Shown here: positions 12,883 through 26,200 of the stretch, piece after piece
Layout of the letters: each line of letters opens with the position of its first letter
Position numbering within the stretch: position 1 is the first letter of the stretch
Source of the DNA: Atrichornis clamosus
Taxonomy: Eukaryota; Chordata; Aves; Passeriformes; Menuridae
Direction: 5' to 3'
Assembly (NCBI GenBank): GCA_013400975.1
Contig: WBMZ01012761.1
Span: forward strand, 1 to 64,000
DNA: 64,000 bases
Notes under the pieces: model-generated
The model's database searches: none
What the model was told of the DNA's origin: nothing
What the model saw: the letters and a program-made list of their open reading frames with translations, nothing else
Made by a program: the position numbers and the translations under genes

Positions 12883-13512
12883 GTAAGTATCAAGGTTTCT
12901 AACTATATTTAAACTTCTGAAAACTATGTATAAACAAAAATCCTGTGTTTTGGATTGAGTAATCCCAACAGCTTAATGTGGTTTTCACTTGTATACATGA
13001 AAAGCAAGTCATAAAATTAGAGGAGGGAATGATGCAGAGAAAAATAAGGAATGTTATGTTTGAGAGTAAATACAATTAGTCTGAACATTGTAATTCTAGA
13101 AGAAACTAAATTATTCCATAATTAGACCAAATCAAAACATTTTAGGAGAATGGTTTTTAAACCCACAAAACATACTGATTTATTATCTTAATGCATTTGA
13201 TAAATAGCTTCAGAAAAGATAAAAGCAAACAACACGAGTCAACAAAACAAACATATTTCATCCCCTCCTCCAAAATAAGAAAAATGTGATATTTAACATT
13301 ACCCCAAATGAAATTTTGAGATTAAACTCCCCCAATAAAAAAACCCACCACAAACAAAGCACTCTATTTTAATTGACTGAAATGTTTAGGCTAAGCAAAT
13401 GCCATCAGAGGGAGGCAGACGAGAAAGAGATGTGAATTTGTTATAAAGAACTGAATTCATATCCAGAGGTGGGATGTGGTAATATGTGACATTTATGTTT
13501 TCTTCTTCCTAG

Positions 13513-13569
13513 TCATTAGTCCCTCTAGGTTTATATTGAAAATAATGCAAGCAGAATCTATCAATATGG
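13513..13569 (+). other. Candidate 57-base exon
   Basis: A strong acceptor tract (TTTTCTTCTTCCTAG) ends at 13512 and a strong donor (GG|GTAAGTAAG) begins at 13570. The segment is 57 bases, a multiple of three. One frame is open across it in phase 1 at both ends, giving 18 residues beginning ISPSRFILK and ending ESINM. The other two frames are closed. I do not recognise the peptide. It could be a cassette exon, a piece of a long non-coding RNA, or a chance arrangement. Confidence 0.2.
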
Positions 13570-13993
13570 GTAAGTAAGTGAAAAAATCCAAATTGTCTTA
13601 GGTCAAATGTGTAGGGCAAATATTGTGATGATGTAGCTTTTTTTGTTAAAAATATTTCAGGAAATAGTCATACCTATGCAGATCAGAGTTTGTATATTAA
13701 GAGTAATACTAAACTGCATGCTTTCCAAAGTATATTTTTCCATAAACGTCTTTTCATATAAATTTAAACCATTATGGGAAATCTAAGCTCTTTGTCTAGA
13801 GGAAAGCTTATAGTTTATACAAATGGTTCTAAAAGTCATGATTACACATTACTAGGAAGTGAAGCACTGACAATCTAGTCAGAAATGTTTTCTCTAGCTA
13901 AAGCAAGTTATTACATTTAAAGGATGTATCATGGTTTTATAGATCTTAGAATTAGAGGAACACAAATACAAAAAGAAGTGGATGGCTAAGAGA

Positions 13994-14014
13994 TTTTTGT
14001 TTGTTTGTTTGTTT
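13994..14014. repeat. (TTTG)n microsatellite
   Basis: About five units of TTTG in an AT-rich stretch. This is a simple repeat with no evident role. Confidence 0.85.
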
Positions 14015-17000
14015 AGGAAAAAAATAGAGACAAAAACTGTTATTCAGTGATGGACTCAAATTTATTACTGCTCTGATTCAGCTATTAAAAACCCCACTTA
14101 TCCACAATACAAGGTGACACAGTAATGCATTTATAATATTCTGTGCTACCATTATGCTACCAAGTTTGGAATGCTAATAGAGTTATCTCTTGTTTGCTCA
14201 ATACAATGTGTGTGTCCTTGTTAATACCATGTATAGTGATTCTCTTGCTGTATTTTCAAATACCACTTGTTTATAACTCAAAAAGGATTTCCTCTTTATG
14301 GGCATTTCCTGACAACTACTGTTTTTTGGGGTTTTTTTTGTTTTCTTGCTGAGAATTGTGCGATTTACTCAAAAGTTATCCAAGTTCACCCCTTGACCAG
14401 TTTGACTGATCCAAGTAGATCTGGTTGTTCCACATGTCACTTTAATCCCTAATGAGGGAAATTTTCTTAACCAAACATGACAGTAGAAAATTTCAGAAAC
14501 TTAAAAATGCTATGTGAGTAACAGAAAAGCAAATGCAATTCAGTGTTAATAAATACATACTGAAATTAAAATTAAACTTACTTATGCTGCACTTTACAGC
14601 ATTCGAAGTCAAGAGTATTGCTTTAAGAAAGGGAGAGAAATATTTATAAGTAGTTCAGTGCATGGCTACAGTCAGGAAAGTTAGCACGATGTTGGGACAC
14701 ATGTGAAGTAGGGTGAAGAATAATAAATGATTATTGTAATGCTTTTCTGAGTCCGTAATACGACAGAGTCTTGTATAGTACTGTGTGCAGGGCTTTCCAC
14801 TTCATCTCAGAGAGATATTAACCAGCTATAAGGGGATTCAGGGAAGGACAATAACAATTATGGAGAATCTGGAATAGCTCTCATGAAAGAAAATTGGGAG
14901 GGTTTTCCTTGGAAGGAAGATGAGTAAGTGGGAATAAAAGTATACAAAATACTGAATATTGTAGAAAGATTAAGGGCAATTTTCCCTCCTCTTTTATAAT
15001 ATGAGAACAAAAAGGGCACTAATGAGAACATTTATCTTATTTATTTGTATTTAGAATTATAGAGATGTCTATCCAAGACAGGATATAGGCTTCCTTATAT
15101 AAATACTCAATATACCCTCACATAAAACCTGAACAGCATTAGGGTAACCTATTCCACAAGGACTCAGACAGAGATCTACATGCTATACAGAAAACAGTTC
15201 AGGGACATGTGTAATAATGAGAGTAAATTGAAAGCTGATAATTTTTCCCCCATGCATAAAGTAATTAAATGGGAGAACTATAGTGCAACAGAAAGCAATA
15301 GGACCAAACATTTAGCAAACTAAAAAGAGATTGCATGTTTATAATTTTAATCATGCTATAGAAAGTAATTACAATTAATTATAAGAACTTAGTAAACCAT
15401 ACTGTGTCTCATTTCAGAGCTTAAACTTACTTCTAATGATGTGAGACTAAGTTGAGACTTGGTGTAGATTGGTGTAGATAATTTTCAGTCTGAAATTATT
15501 GTACACAGTCCTGTGAAACAATTGCACTGGATGCTCTAAGAGATCATTAAAATTTGATGGACCTTAATGTGATCTAATATTTTGATTCTTATGTTTCTGT
15601 ATTTGTAAATATGTTGCATCTAGCTCTGGGAAAGCAGAGTTGTTATGAAGCAAAATGTTGAAAAGCACAGAGTGTTAAGCTTGCTTCATTAGAGAGCCAA
15701 ATTGCTTCAAACAGGCATTCCTGATGTTAAGGAATTTTAGCCAGATGCACGGTTGACTCATGTATGAGACTATGAGTTAGTCTGCTTAGAGAGAAATTGT
15801 AGTTAAAGGGCTTAAAGTGTTAGTCAACATATTTTAACTGACTAAAAAAACCACTTTAAACAGAACCAATTTTAAGTGGGTATCCATTTTAGTAAAAAGT
15901 AAAGTGAAGTTTTGCTTTGCTCCCTATTTTGGTTGTTAGTTTTAAAGTACCTTGACAAGTGTATGCAAAAATACGTAGGGTCAGACCGTGGTATTCATTA
16001 CAAACAATTTTCCTGTTAAAGAAGTGGGATAAATGTATATGAGACAGTTTGGATGCCCTTTAATACTATATCATGCAATACCATGATTCAGAAACTCCTG
16101 GCTGCTGTAAAACATGTTTGAGCTATGTGGAAAGCTGTTAAGGGTGTTTCTTAAGAAACAGAACATAGAATTTGTTTCAGTTTTCCCTTACATATCCTAT
16201 AAAAATCTCAGACTAAACATCTTCCTGAAGATATGGATGTGGACAAATTAATGCTGGGTAAGATGGTGTATTTTAGAATGCATTAAAGCTTGTGGACTGT
16301 GTTGATTTTTCTACCCTACAGTATACACACAGGGGTACTTTGATTTTATCAAGACTTGTCACAAATTCAAAAGATGTGTATTCAGATGTGTATCAGACAG
16401 ATAATTCCACTGAAAGTTTTTCAATAAGTTTTTCTGCCTTCCTAAAGGATAGATTTAGTTTGGGGGTGTTGGGCTTAGACAATATATCTTGAAAAATGCA
16501 GAACATAGTGCATCCATTTTCACTTTTTCAACATATAAAGAAAGTATTCTGGGTGCAGCAGGACTATTCATGATATCAAGAATATTCCAATTGCTGTAGT
16601 ACACAGGCTAAAATGAACCAAAAAGAGAGGTGCTGTTTTAAGGAAAACAGGATGCAGTTTAATCAATGTTTCTGAGAACACTGGAACATGCAAAGCTGTG
16701 AATAAGAAACTCTTAGCTTCCCAGTTGGCAATTTATTGATTAAAAGAGCAGTTCACTAATGAGATAACTAGAAGAAGCCAAAGCCAAAAAAGCTTGCACA
16801 ACTAAATATGCTGACATTGTTTAACAATGAGCATGTTTGCACATGGACACCTGAACTTTGCTGGTTGAGGGAAAATTGCTTTACCTTCTGTTGATTTATT
16901 TTTTTTAGCTGACTGTAATATATTATTTAGCTTTATAACTAGCATAGTATTTAGGCAGAGTCTTTAATCAGACCCAATTATACTGTCTCAACAGAACTCT

Positions 17001-20000
17001 GAGGAGTAGCTCTATTTCAGACAATTTGTGTGCTACATCTGCAGGTAGCTGACTGTTTTTTCTAGGCAAGAGGAGTGTAGGATACTGCATAATTTGTGAG
17101 TAGTTAATTTCCATAGCAATATAGGGAAATTTGACTTGTGAGTACTGACACCACTCATACAATCAGTTTTGTTCTATACTGTCTTTGGTTAGCTAGCAGA
17201 CTCTATCTCACTTTGACAGATGTTCTTTCCTCCAGTGCCATTCCTTTGCTGAGTCTCACACGGACTATGACACCTCGACAGAAAGCTTTGGAAAGCTAGT
17301 GAGCTTACAGTGCTCTTTAAATCTGCCTGTTTTCTTCAATGACTGTTTTCTTCTCTCTGTCTAGCCTTCCCATTAAACATTGTCCAAAAGATTCTTTAGG
17401 CTTGCATGTAGACAAACATATTCCTGAGCCCGTGTTGTAGCTATGTCCAGATTGTGAAACAGAGAACAATCAGCTGGGGCTCTTGTGTGCCTGGATGTGA
17501 CAGAATGTGTGCCAGGACTAGGAGCTAAGAAATGCAGCTGGCTGCTGAAGTTTAAGCATAGTCCATCCCAATCCCCTGGAGCTCCAGGATAAACATGCTC
17601 TGACATAATAAAACTCTCCATGATAGTGTAAGGCTTATCTGTTCAGAAACTTAGGCTTGTAACTATGGGATGATTTTTCTATATGGATTGCAAAATGATC
17701 CATCACCTCTGAGCTGGGATGCAGCTGGACAGCAGTGATAGAGCTGTGCAGCTGTGCTGGCTTTCTGTTGTCAAATGATACAAAGTGCATGTTGTATTGA
17801 TAAATACATGTTTGCTCTAAGTGGACCGTGTATTTCCATGGCCTTTCCTCCCTAAAATAAATAGCAATATGCTTATATTTATACATTAAAAGTACTTTAA
17901 GAATTGTATTAAATGAAGCACTTGGGTACGTTGCCTCCTCTGACAAGAGAGCACACACTAATCAGGTCACTTAATGCACTGAAGAGCTTGATAAAAAATC
18001 TAAGCAGAAATTCCCTATGACTAACATAGAACAGGGTAATAGGTATAGCATTTATGTCCAAGGATTTTAGATGGCAAAAATAAACTGCTTGAGGAGGTCC
18101 ATTTTCATTTTCTGTGGAAGAAATAAAGGATTTTCGTTTCCTTCTCACACATCAGTGTTGCATTCTATGATAAATACTACAATGGGAAGATAATTATTCT
18201 AAGGGGTTAGTTTTAAAAGGCCTTTGAGGGTAGAGGGAGGAGGATTTTTCGTAGTCATTTGAGAGATGAGTTTTGCAACAAAAAAGGTAGAAAAGCTTTG
18301 TTGTTGATGTCAGTGTGCTCATGAGCTGGGATTAATGTTCTTTGTGCTTACTGATGTAGACAAACATGCAGTAGTTCTAAATTTATACTGCATGTACTGG
18401 AATCAAGCTCCCTTTTCATTTAAATGCTGTTATGAACACGAGGCATTTTTTATATCTAATGACTCCTAAAATGGCACACACTGATGGGCGAGACTAGAAA
18501 AATAAGATAAATAAAGAAGATACTTAGCTGTAGTCTGTCTACAGCAACTGTTAACAGCAATTCTGTTCTTTGAGACCAAGAAGAGTTAACTTCTGTGAAT
18601 TAGATATAGGGAATTTATTTTAATGGTTCTATATGTGTAGGTACAGACACATATATAGACTTGTGTATGTAATATTGGCCAGGCACTTTGACTGTTTCTT
18701 TGCTGAGAGAGTTTACAGAGTCTGCATTCAGAAAATTGAAAGGGACTGTTTGCAGGAATACGTAAGAATACTGGCAGAAACTGATATGCCACAAAGCTGT
18801 GGTGATAATGGTGTTTTAAAATGTGCACTAGTGGGGACACAGAGCTAATTTCCATAACTGCAGCATCTTATGCCTCTAAGAGGAATGGTTGTGGAATACA
18901 AAGTGGAGGCTGCTTATTAAGTGTTTAGGTGACAAAAGGGCAGTATTTTATGTAAGGTATGAAAAGGAAGACTCTGGAAAGCTGCTTAAGGTGTAGCACT
19001 TCCTTCTCATTTTAGTAAATTGGATAATGAAAAAAAACCACATCCAACTGAAAACCCGACCTTTGGGCACAGGTGCTGTCTTTGAAAATGGCATGAAAGC
19101 ACAGATAATCATCTAAATTTATACAGAGTTTCTCAGATCATGGTAGTTCTTTGTCATCATGTAAAGGAAATTCTTTGGAACTCTTTTAAGAAAAATATTC
19201 AAAATGCCTGTTTCATTTTAATAAGGCATAAGACAGAGATGCATCTGTGCTAAATTCTGTTTTAGTCCTCAGAATATAAAACAAGTTTACCTAATCTTAA
19301 ATCAGGAAGTACTGATACTTCTATTGAAATGCTTATTATATAGGTGGCCACTCTACCATTCTTGCTATGCCAGAAAGAGCATCTGTGAAATTGATGTAAT
19401 GACAAAACTAGCCAGGCAGGGATCTGTTAAATGCAGAAAGCAAAATCTAGAGGAAATAGATGTGGTGTAGCTACCTAAATTTTGTAGTTGATATTCAAAA
19501 CCTTACTCTGGGTCTTATTTAAAGTATGACACATGATCAGCTGCTTACATAACTAGCACCAATCCCTTTTGGTTCCTTTCTGAAATGACAAAATAAGAGT
19601 TATAACAGCAATGGGTTATGAGAGCTCTAGTATTGTATGACCTTTGTTTTGCCAAGGAGAGGAGCGTCTGGAGATGACGTCCTGGGTGACTGTCTTCACA
19701 TGCTAATTTAGCTGCCTTTTAAAGCAGCTGTTAGCATGGCAAGGTGTGCTTCCTCCTTATCTGTCAGTCCAGGACTCTACGATCTTTCACATACACTGCA
19801 GACAGAGCTCTGAACAAGTTGCTGGTTTTCAATGGGTGTCATTGCATTTACAGTGCATATATGAACTAAAACAAATATTATTGTTGGTTGGTTGGCATGA
19901 CGGCATTATTTTATACAGGTTATGATTAAAAAAAAAATTGGAGATGTCAAATGAGAAGTGGCTATAAAAAATTAGATGCCTTTTCATGAAAATTTAGGTA

Positions 20001-20419
20001 TTTCAATTGTTGTCAGCTGCATCCAACTATTAAATAATATATCTTGCAGTGCCTTAAAAGAATAGAATAATGACTGAAATATTATTTCTTCATAACATAA
20101 GAAGGTGTGAAGTCCACTGTAGTTCAGTTAAATTTGTATTAAGACATATTCAAGAAAAGTGCGTTTTGACAGTGGCATGATCAGTGCTAAGAGTTAGTGG
20201 TTTTGCAGTAAGAATTTAGAGGGATTACTGCAGATTAACAGTGGTCTAGCCCAGTGAACTCAATATCCATTAGTGTTTGGAGTGTGTGAGATGCGTTGCT
20301 GGAGTACTTCTTCCAGAGTCATCCAAAAGACATGCAGATTGTATCCTCCAAGATTCTTCTGTTATTTGAGCCAAAGTGCAGTTCTTAATCCTTTCAAAGC
20401 GTGCTCCAAGATTAAAACA

Positions 20420-20761
20420 CTAAAATGCATCCTTTAAGTCCCTCTTGCCCCCAGTCAATACAGTAACTCCAATCAGCCCACCATTAAAAAACTGCTTACG
20501 CGTGATCCAGGCTTGACCAGGCACATCTCCGCTAGCTTCAGTTGCTCTTATTTTGTACCAAAGCAGAGAAACTTTGTTACACAAGGACACCAGACGCTTT
20601 GCACATCGGGAATCTGGCTCTACTGAAGTTAGTATCATTGTACCTTTACAGGTGGTACTAAAGAGAAGTGTCACAGTACCTGTATGAACTACAATGAAAC
20701 CTCTACAGAGGTAGAATGCCTTCACAGGTATGGGAATGGGAAGTATTTGATTTAACTCCAT
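20420..20761 (-). other. Unassigned 113-codon open frame
   Basis: On the minus strand this frame is open for 113 codons from an ATG. Its middle (about 20497-20632) has several CpG dinucleotides in a CpG-poor region and a mixed amino-acid composition (for example CAKRLVSLCNKVSLLWYK). A TTCAG acceptor-like site and a GTAAGC donor-like site flank that middle part. No domain is recognised. It could be a decayed processed pseudogene, an exonised old repeat or a chance frame. Confidence 0.15.
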
Positions 20762-21180
20762 AAAATGAAAAATTACATGTGTGTTTCAATACCTTCGTAA
20801 ATTAGTGACTAAAACTAGGACTGGAGATGGTTTTTCTGTGACTGCTGCTGGAATCAGCTGTAGAATAGAATTTATACCTTGCACCATGAAACAAAAACTC
20901 CTAAGGATCCTAAAAACTAGCTGTGAGATGAGCTCTCTAGGGAGCAAATAATCACCTCATTGACAGTACTGAGCTGCATTAATATGCGCCAAAAGTGATG
21001 CTAGCAGTTTCTGGAGAGCAAATTACATTATTTCTTTTTCTCACACCCTGCAGGAGTCTCTTCATTGACAAAGAAAGTGGACCTTATTAAGCTGAGACAT
21101 ACCTCTTTGAACTAGATTAACTGTAGCATCATCTACACATATTTCAGTTTCCTCATGAGGAATATAAAATATAGAGTTGC

Positions 21181-21238
21181 TTTTTTTTTTCTTTTTCTTT
21201 TTTTTTTTTTTGTGTGCTTTTTTTAATGTGCTTTTTTC
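21181..21238. repeat. T-rich low-complexity tract
   Basis: Long T runs are interrupted by single C and G bases. It could be an old poly(A) tail in reverse orientation, but no retrogene or SINE body is recognised next to it. Confidence 0.8.
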
Positions 21239-21393
21239 CTCATGAATAAAACTAAAATGAGGTACTCTGCATTGGCCAAATCTAAAAATTGAGATTTATT
21301 CTAGCCTGCCTTTATTTTAGGGAGACAGAGTGTAGGGATATGTCTAGGTTTAACTAGTCAGTAGGTTTTAAAAGAAATGGCTTATCATGAAGG

Positions 21394-21459
21394 TGTATAT
21401 ATATACACACACATATATAAATTATATATATTAAATAAATTATATATATAAAATAAATT
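21394..21459. repeat. (TA)n / AT-rich tract
   Basis: Alternating TA and CA dinucleotides pass into TATATATA-AATAAATTA repeats. It is self-complementary and could extrude as a cruciform. The length is likely to vary between individuals. Confidence 0.8.
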
Positions 21460-22129
21460 TCTCATTGTTTGAGGTTTTGTTGTGGAAGGTTTTTCATGAC
21501 CTTTGCTTTTTTATAGGAGAAAACATTCATCTTCAGTGGGAAACTATACATTTTTCAGGTTTACAACTCAAGAAAATGGCTGCTATTTCTTGGGGTATAT
21601 TTTAAAGGCTACTTCAAGGCAAAATGCACAGCAAACAAGCTGTGCTTTAGTGGTGTGGTTTGATGCTCACATGGCCTGAGCTCTGATTTACTGCTACTTC
21701 CTTGCTGCCAACTGCTTTTACATCACTGATCTGGTATCCCTTACTGTTTTACCTTGTTTCCATTGGCTCTTGACCTGATTTTATGCTGAGATGGAACAAA
21801 AAGGAAGATCAGAAATGCTTAGCTGTAGATGTTGCTGTGTGGAGTCAAAGCACAATAAGGTGGAACTAGACAGAGAAGTATCTAAAAAGTTTAGAAAATT
21901 CTATTTTGTTGTGTATTTGGGAGAGAACAGCCATAACTGGGAACAAAGCCATTTGTAGGAGGGAAGGTTGTAAATAAGGCAGTAGGTGGCTTTCCTCAAG
22001 TGCCTATTAGATTAGTGTGCAGAGCTTGCTTAACAAGAAAGGTCTGGAAGAACATGCCTATAAAAGTGTCTGGAAGTTCCATAAGCCAGTAAATAACATC
22101 AAAATCACAGAGATCGGGTGCAATACTAC

Positions 22130-23225
22130 ACACAATTTAGACACTTCCATGAGTGGTTATAGCCTCTATAGGAAAATCAGGAGAAAAAGGAGAGAGCTGC
22201 ATTAGAGGCCTCTCCCATGAAACTGGAAATGTGTTTGTCAAGACCTTCTCATGACTGATACCTGGGGTATGCTACAGATCACCTGATCAAAAGGAGATGA
22301 GGATAGCTAAAAAAAACAAACAGGAGGTTGCTGCCTATACAGCCTTCTCTTTTTGTGGGATTTTAACCACCCAGACATATTCTGGAAGGGCAGCAATATG
22401 CAATCAGTTCAAGAAGCTACTGTACTGCATACTGGTTACTTCCCAGTGCAGGTACTGGAGGGGTCAGACAGTATAATTGTGTACATGTGTACATGACCTG
22501 CTGTTCACCTGACCGAGGTCAGGGTCTGAAGGAAAACTGGAAAGATACACAGCAGAGTTGGGACGCTGGCCTTCAGGAAGGCAGATTTCAATCTCTTCTG
22601 GCAATTTCTTTGCCCAAGTTTCAAATTGTTAGGCAGAATTCCTGCTGGAAGCTGCCATGAGGGAAAAAAAGTGCATAAGCAAAATGGTTGTTTTTTAAAG
22701 AAAACTTACTGAGAGTTCAGAAATTAACTCTCTTCCATTTGCACAGGAAAATGAGAAATTTTGGCAGAAGAGTCATTTGGCTAGGCAGGGTGCTTGTGGA
22801 TGAACTGAAAAAAGAACACATAAGAAGTGAAAACTAGGCAACAAAAGAGGAATACAAACAGAATTGCTTGAGCATTTGGAGCAAAATCAGAAAGACCAAA
22901 GCCCAGCTGCAGATAAAAGTGCTGAGGAACATAAGGGGTAACGGGAGAATATGCTAGAATCAATGGGATGCTCAGGGAAAATTTGGGTCCGTCGATGAGT
23001 GTAGGAGAAACAGATGGTACAGAAAAGGCTGAATGACTCCATTTCTTTTTTTGCCTCTGTCTTCACAAGCAAAATTTTCAGTACCAGCACAAATGGGGGT
23101 GGAGGGGACAACAGGGGATAGAGGAGCAACAGGTTAGGAACTGCTTAGAGAAACTGAACATATTCAAAACCTTGGACCATATTAGATTGACCTGAGGGTG
23201 CTGAAAGTTTGGCTGAGGTGATGCA
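22130..23225 (+). mobile_element. CR1 LINE ORF2 fragment, decayed
   Basis: This is the endonuclease-to-linker part of the ORF2 polyprotein of a CR1 (chicken repeat 1) LINE, whose endonuclease nicks target DNA and whose reverse transcriptase copies the element. Motifs appear in the expected order. MSGYSLYRKIRRKRREL lies at about 22151-22200 (CR1: GYKLFRKDR...). A tract matching CR1 'tctgctacagaccacctga' starts at 22266. DFNHPDIFWKGS, the C-terminal endonuclease motif normally preceded by G, lies within 22356-22394. FRKADFNLF lies at about 22572-22598 and FFASVFTSK at about 23047-23073. LRVLK near 23190 matches the linker just before the reverse transcriptase core. The motifs are in different frames with stops between them, so it is a dead copy. 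Homology fades near 23225, before the RT catalytic block, so both ends are missing. Confidence 0.85.
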
Positions 23226-26200
23226 ATTAGATAAGGTTGCCGAATTTATTTCTGCTAATGATTTTCTGGCTGTAAAGCTGTTGCCAGGACTACTTGGATT
23301 GACATTTACAGCCAAGGACAAGGCTGATAGTCCACATCAGAATAAATGGCCAATGACAAAATATTAGGCAAGCTGTGTAACTAGGGTGAGGGACTTCCAG
23401 AGTAGAAATAATTGCATATTGCAGAATGCAAGAAATGAGTGCATCCTGAGAAGCCATATATACTGCCATGAAAAAGAAAAAAAGTTTTGTTTGTTTGTGC
23501 CAGCGTATTAAATTTAAAGGATGTGCTTTGTGCTGAATATTCTCGTGAGGCCAGCAGCTAAATGCTTTCTCAGTAACTATCACTCCATGAATAAAGTGTT
23601 AGGAAGTTCTGTTTTGGCCTTTCTGTAGACCAGCAAAACACTTGCTGTAGGGCAGCAACTAACTACTCATAAGAGACTATTATTTGCTTTACAAGAAAGT
23701 ATTTTTCTACCTGAAATCATCACTGAAACTTGATCTAGCAACCTATCCAGCCAGGACTTGATCCTAGAGTACTTTTGACTCCTGCCTTTATATTGGTGTC
23801 TTTGAGTTATTTTTGAAAATTTAGACTATAGTGCTAATGCCCCCATCAACTTCAATGGTGCAGTGTACATACCTTGTTTGCTTTCTGGATTATTGGATCC
23901 TGTCTGGCATACATGTTTTCAGGAGTGCTGAAATGCCTCCAATAGTGTATTTGTGATTTTAACTGAATCACCTGCCAACAGCTGTTAGGTTTGACCATGT
24001 CCTTATTACTCTTTCATAGTTATTGATCTAACTCTATGCTAATGGATTTTGATTGTGTAAACACACATGAATTTCTCAAATTTGGACTAGAACAAGAGCA
24101 TTTATGCATGGAGAAAATTATCTGCTGGTCACTATTTATTAAATCAGTTGGAGAATATAAGAAACAAAAAAGAGTGAGGTAGTTGACCAATCACATACTG
24201 CAGATAGAGTAGTGAATTTGGATTCCCTTGATTGAAAAAAAGTGTAATTAAAATTATTAGAAACATGATAAGAGTATTTGCCAAAAAGGCCTTGTTTGCT
24301 GGATTTGACTGTTATGCTCTCTTTGCTAGATATTGTTTGGAGAGGAATATTAATATACTGTCCTCTAAGTAGAAGGCATGGTGCTATTTCCTTCTATCTC
24401 AATAATAAAGAATATATAAATTTGCTTTTAGGAGTACAGAGCATGTTCCATATCATGTAATAATTTTACTGTGGTGAAATGTGAATGTCATACTCCTGGA
24501 GCAAGTTTCTGAAGCAAACCTCTCTATTTTTCTCATTTTTCTAAATATTTTTCTGAAAGAGAGTCCAAGCTGATCTTGGACATGGTAATGCCTGTAGTGA
24601 TTTCTCTGCTTTGTAGTGGAGGGCATGAAGGGAGAGACAATAGTCTTATTAGAGAGTAAGAGGTAGAAGCACAATAGCAAAGCAAAGAGAAAGGCTTGTG
24701 GAAGAAAGTGTCAGTGTCTAAAAATGCAAAGCATAGCTCAGATGATTAGTACCATTCTCCTTTCTGCCCTTTTCTCACTCTCTTTTTCCTTCACATTTCA
24801 ATTTATCCTTCACATTCCCATCTTTTCTTGTGTTTACTCCTTTGCTTCCTGCTACGTGCCTTCACTTGCTGCATGGGGGGCACTGTACAAAGAGCAGTCT
24901 GTATTCTAGTTTATGAGATGTGCTTTAGGACTTAGCACTCATTTTCCACCTAAACTTCCACAGTGCTCAACAATGAAATCAATGTCCTAATAGACTCAAG
25001 AAAAGGTGTATCTCGTTCAAAAACACAGTTGGAGGAATTTACATCTGGGTTACAACCTAACAGCAAGTATTTCCCCTCCAGCCTTGGGATACAAATACGT
25101 GTTGCCTCTCTTCTAAGACAGTTCCACGACCATTAGGGAATCCCTGCACTGCTCTCAGGGTTGTGTTGGTACTTTTATTTTTGCAGCTGCTTAGTGAAAC
25201 CAAGCAGGGAACTGAGCCACATAGCAAGCAGCCCAAAATCTGTATTTTTAAAACTTCCCCTTCTGCATCAAGAATAGCTGTACATTTCCATAGTCCAGTA
25301 AAGAAGAAAAGTGAAATGGGAATGAGAACCTGATGGTATGGGAGAGGGAATTCAAGCTTCACTTTAACATCCAGCTATGACCTCAGCCCTTCTGGATCTA
25401 GTCTTTAACTGTTTGCTCCATTTTAGCTATGTTACAAATCTGTGTCTACCAGCAGCACTCTGAAGCTAATACAGTACAGTTAAAGATTTCTAATTAATCA
25501 GTATCTAAAAAATAACTGCAACATTCAAAAACCCAAACATGCAAGTGACCGATTTTAAGCAGATTAATTGAATATCTTGAAGAACTCTTGACACCTCTGC
25601 AGATACTTTGTGCAGCTCACAGGACCTTTCAGCTGTTTTGTGAAATACTTGTAGGTCCTCCAGTGTGTTGCTTTTGAGGATAGTATTTCATCTGTGAGCT
25701 GCTTGGGAGCTTGATACTACTTTCTGGTGAATTGTTCAGCATCTTGAGAGCTGTTAGTTAGAGTTTATTTAATTAAATTTGTCATAAGTACAATTAATGG
25801 CTCACTAACTCTTGGCACAGAATATACATTATGCTTTTAGAATATCTTCTTTTCTTGCCTTCCTAAAGGACTGATGCCACGGCTTCTTAGTGACACAAAA
25901 TGCTTTCTGAGTTTTATCCAACATAAACAGAGCATCAGTTAGGTAATCTGTAGCTAGGGTCAGGTAACAGATTTATTACCTTGCATATAACTGGCTAAGA
26001 AAAATGACTGGATTGTAGAAATATGATCATTCAGCTTCTTATTTTGGGGCACTAATGGTATGTTTTAACTTCAAGGATCAAGGACCACATCAGCGTGTTC
26101 AGTATTTTTTTGGTGCCATTTTCTCCTTTTTTATTCGCCATTACTTCTTTTTTGTGGTAAGATGATCTTTCCTTTTTAGACAAAACATGAAATGAAGTCA

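Larger units (their letters stand above)
11941..22029. other. Unique AT-rich non-coding DNA
   Basis: No confident gene or transposon is present. Candidate splice-flanked segments at 12.81-12.88 and 13.51-13.57 kb, a (TTTG)n run at 14.0 kb and a T-rich tract plus (TA)n tract at 21.2-21.46 kb are listed separately. Open frames of 60-113 codons occur on both strands, with no recognised domain. Confidence 0.5.

Noticed and set aside
22017..22205. Separate 62-codon gene
   Set aside because: The C-terminal part of its translation matches the CR1 endonuclease region, so it belongs to the decayed LINE.
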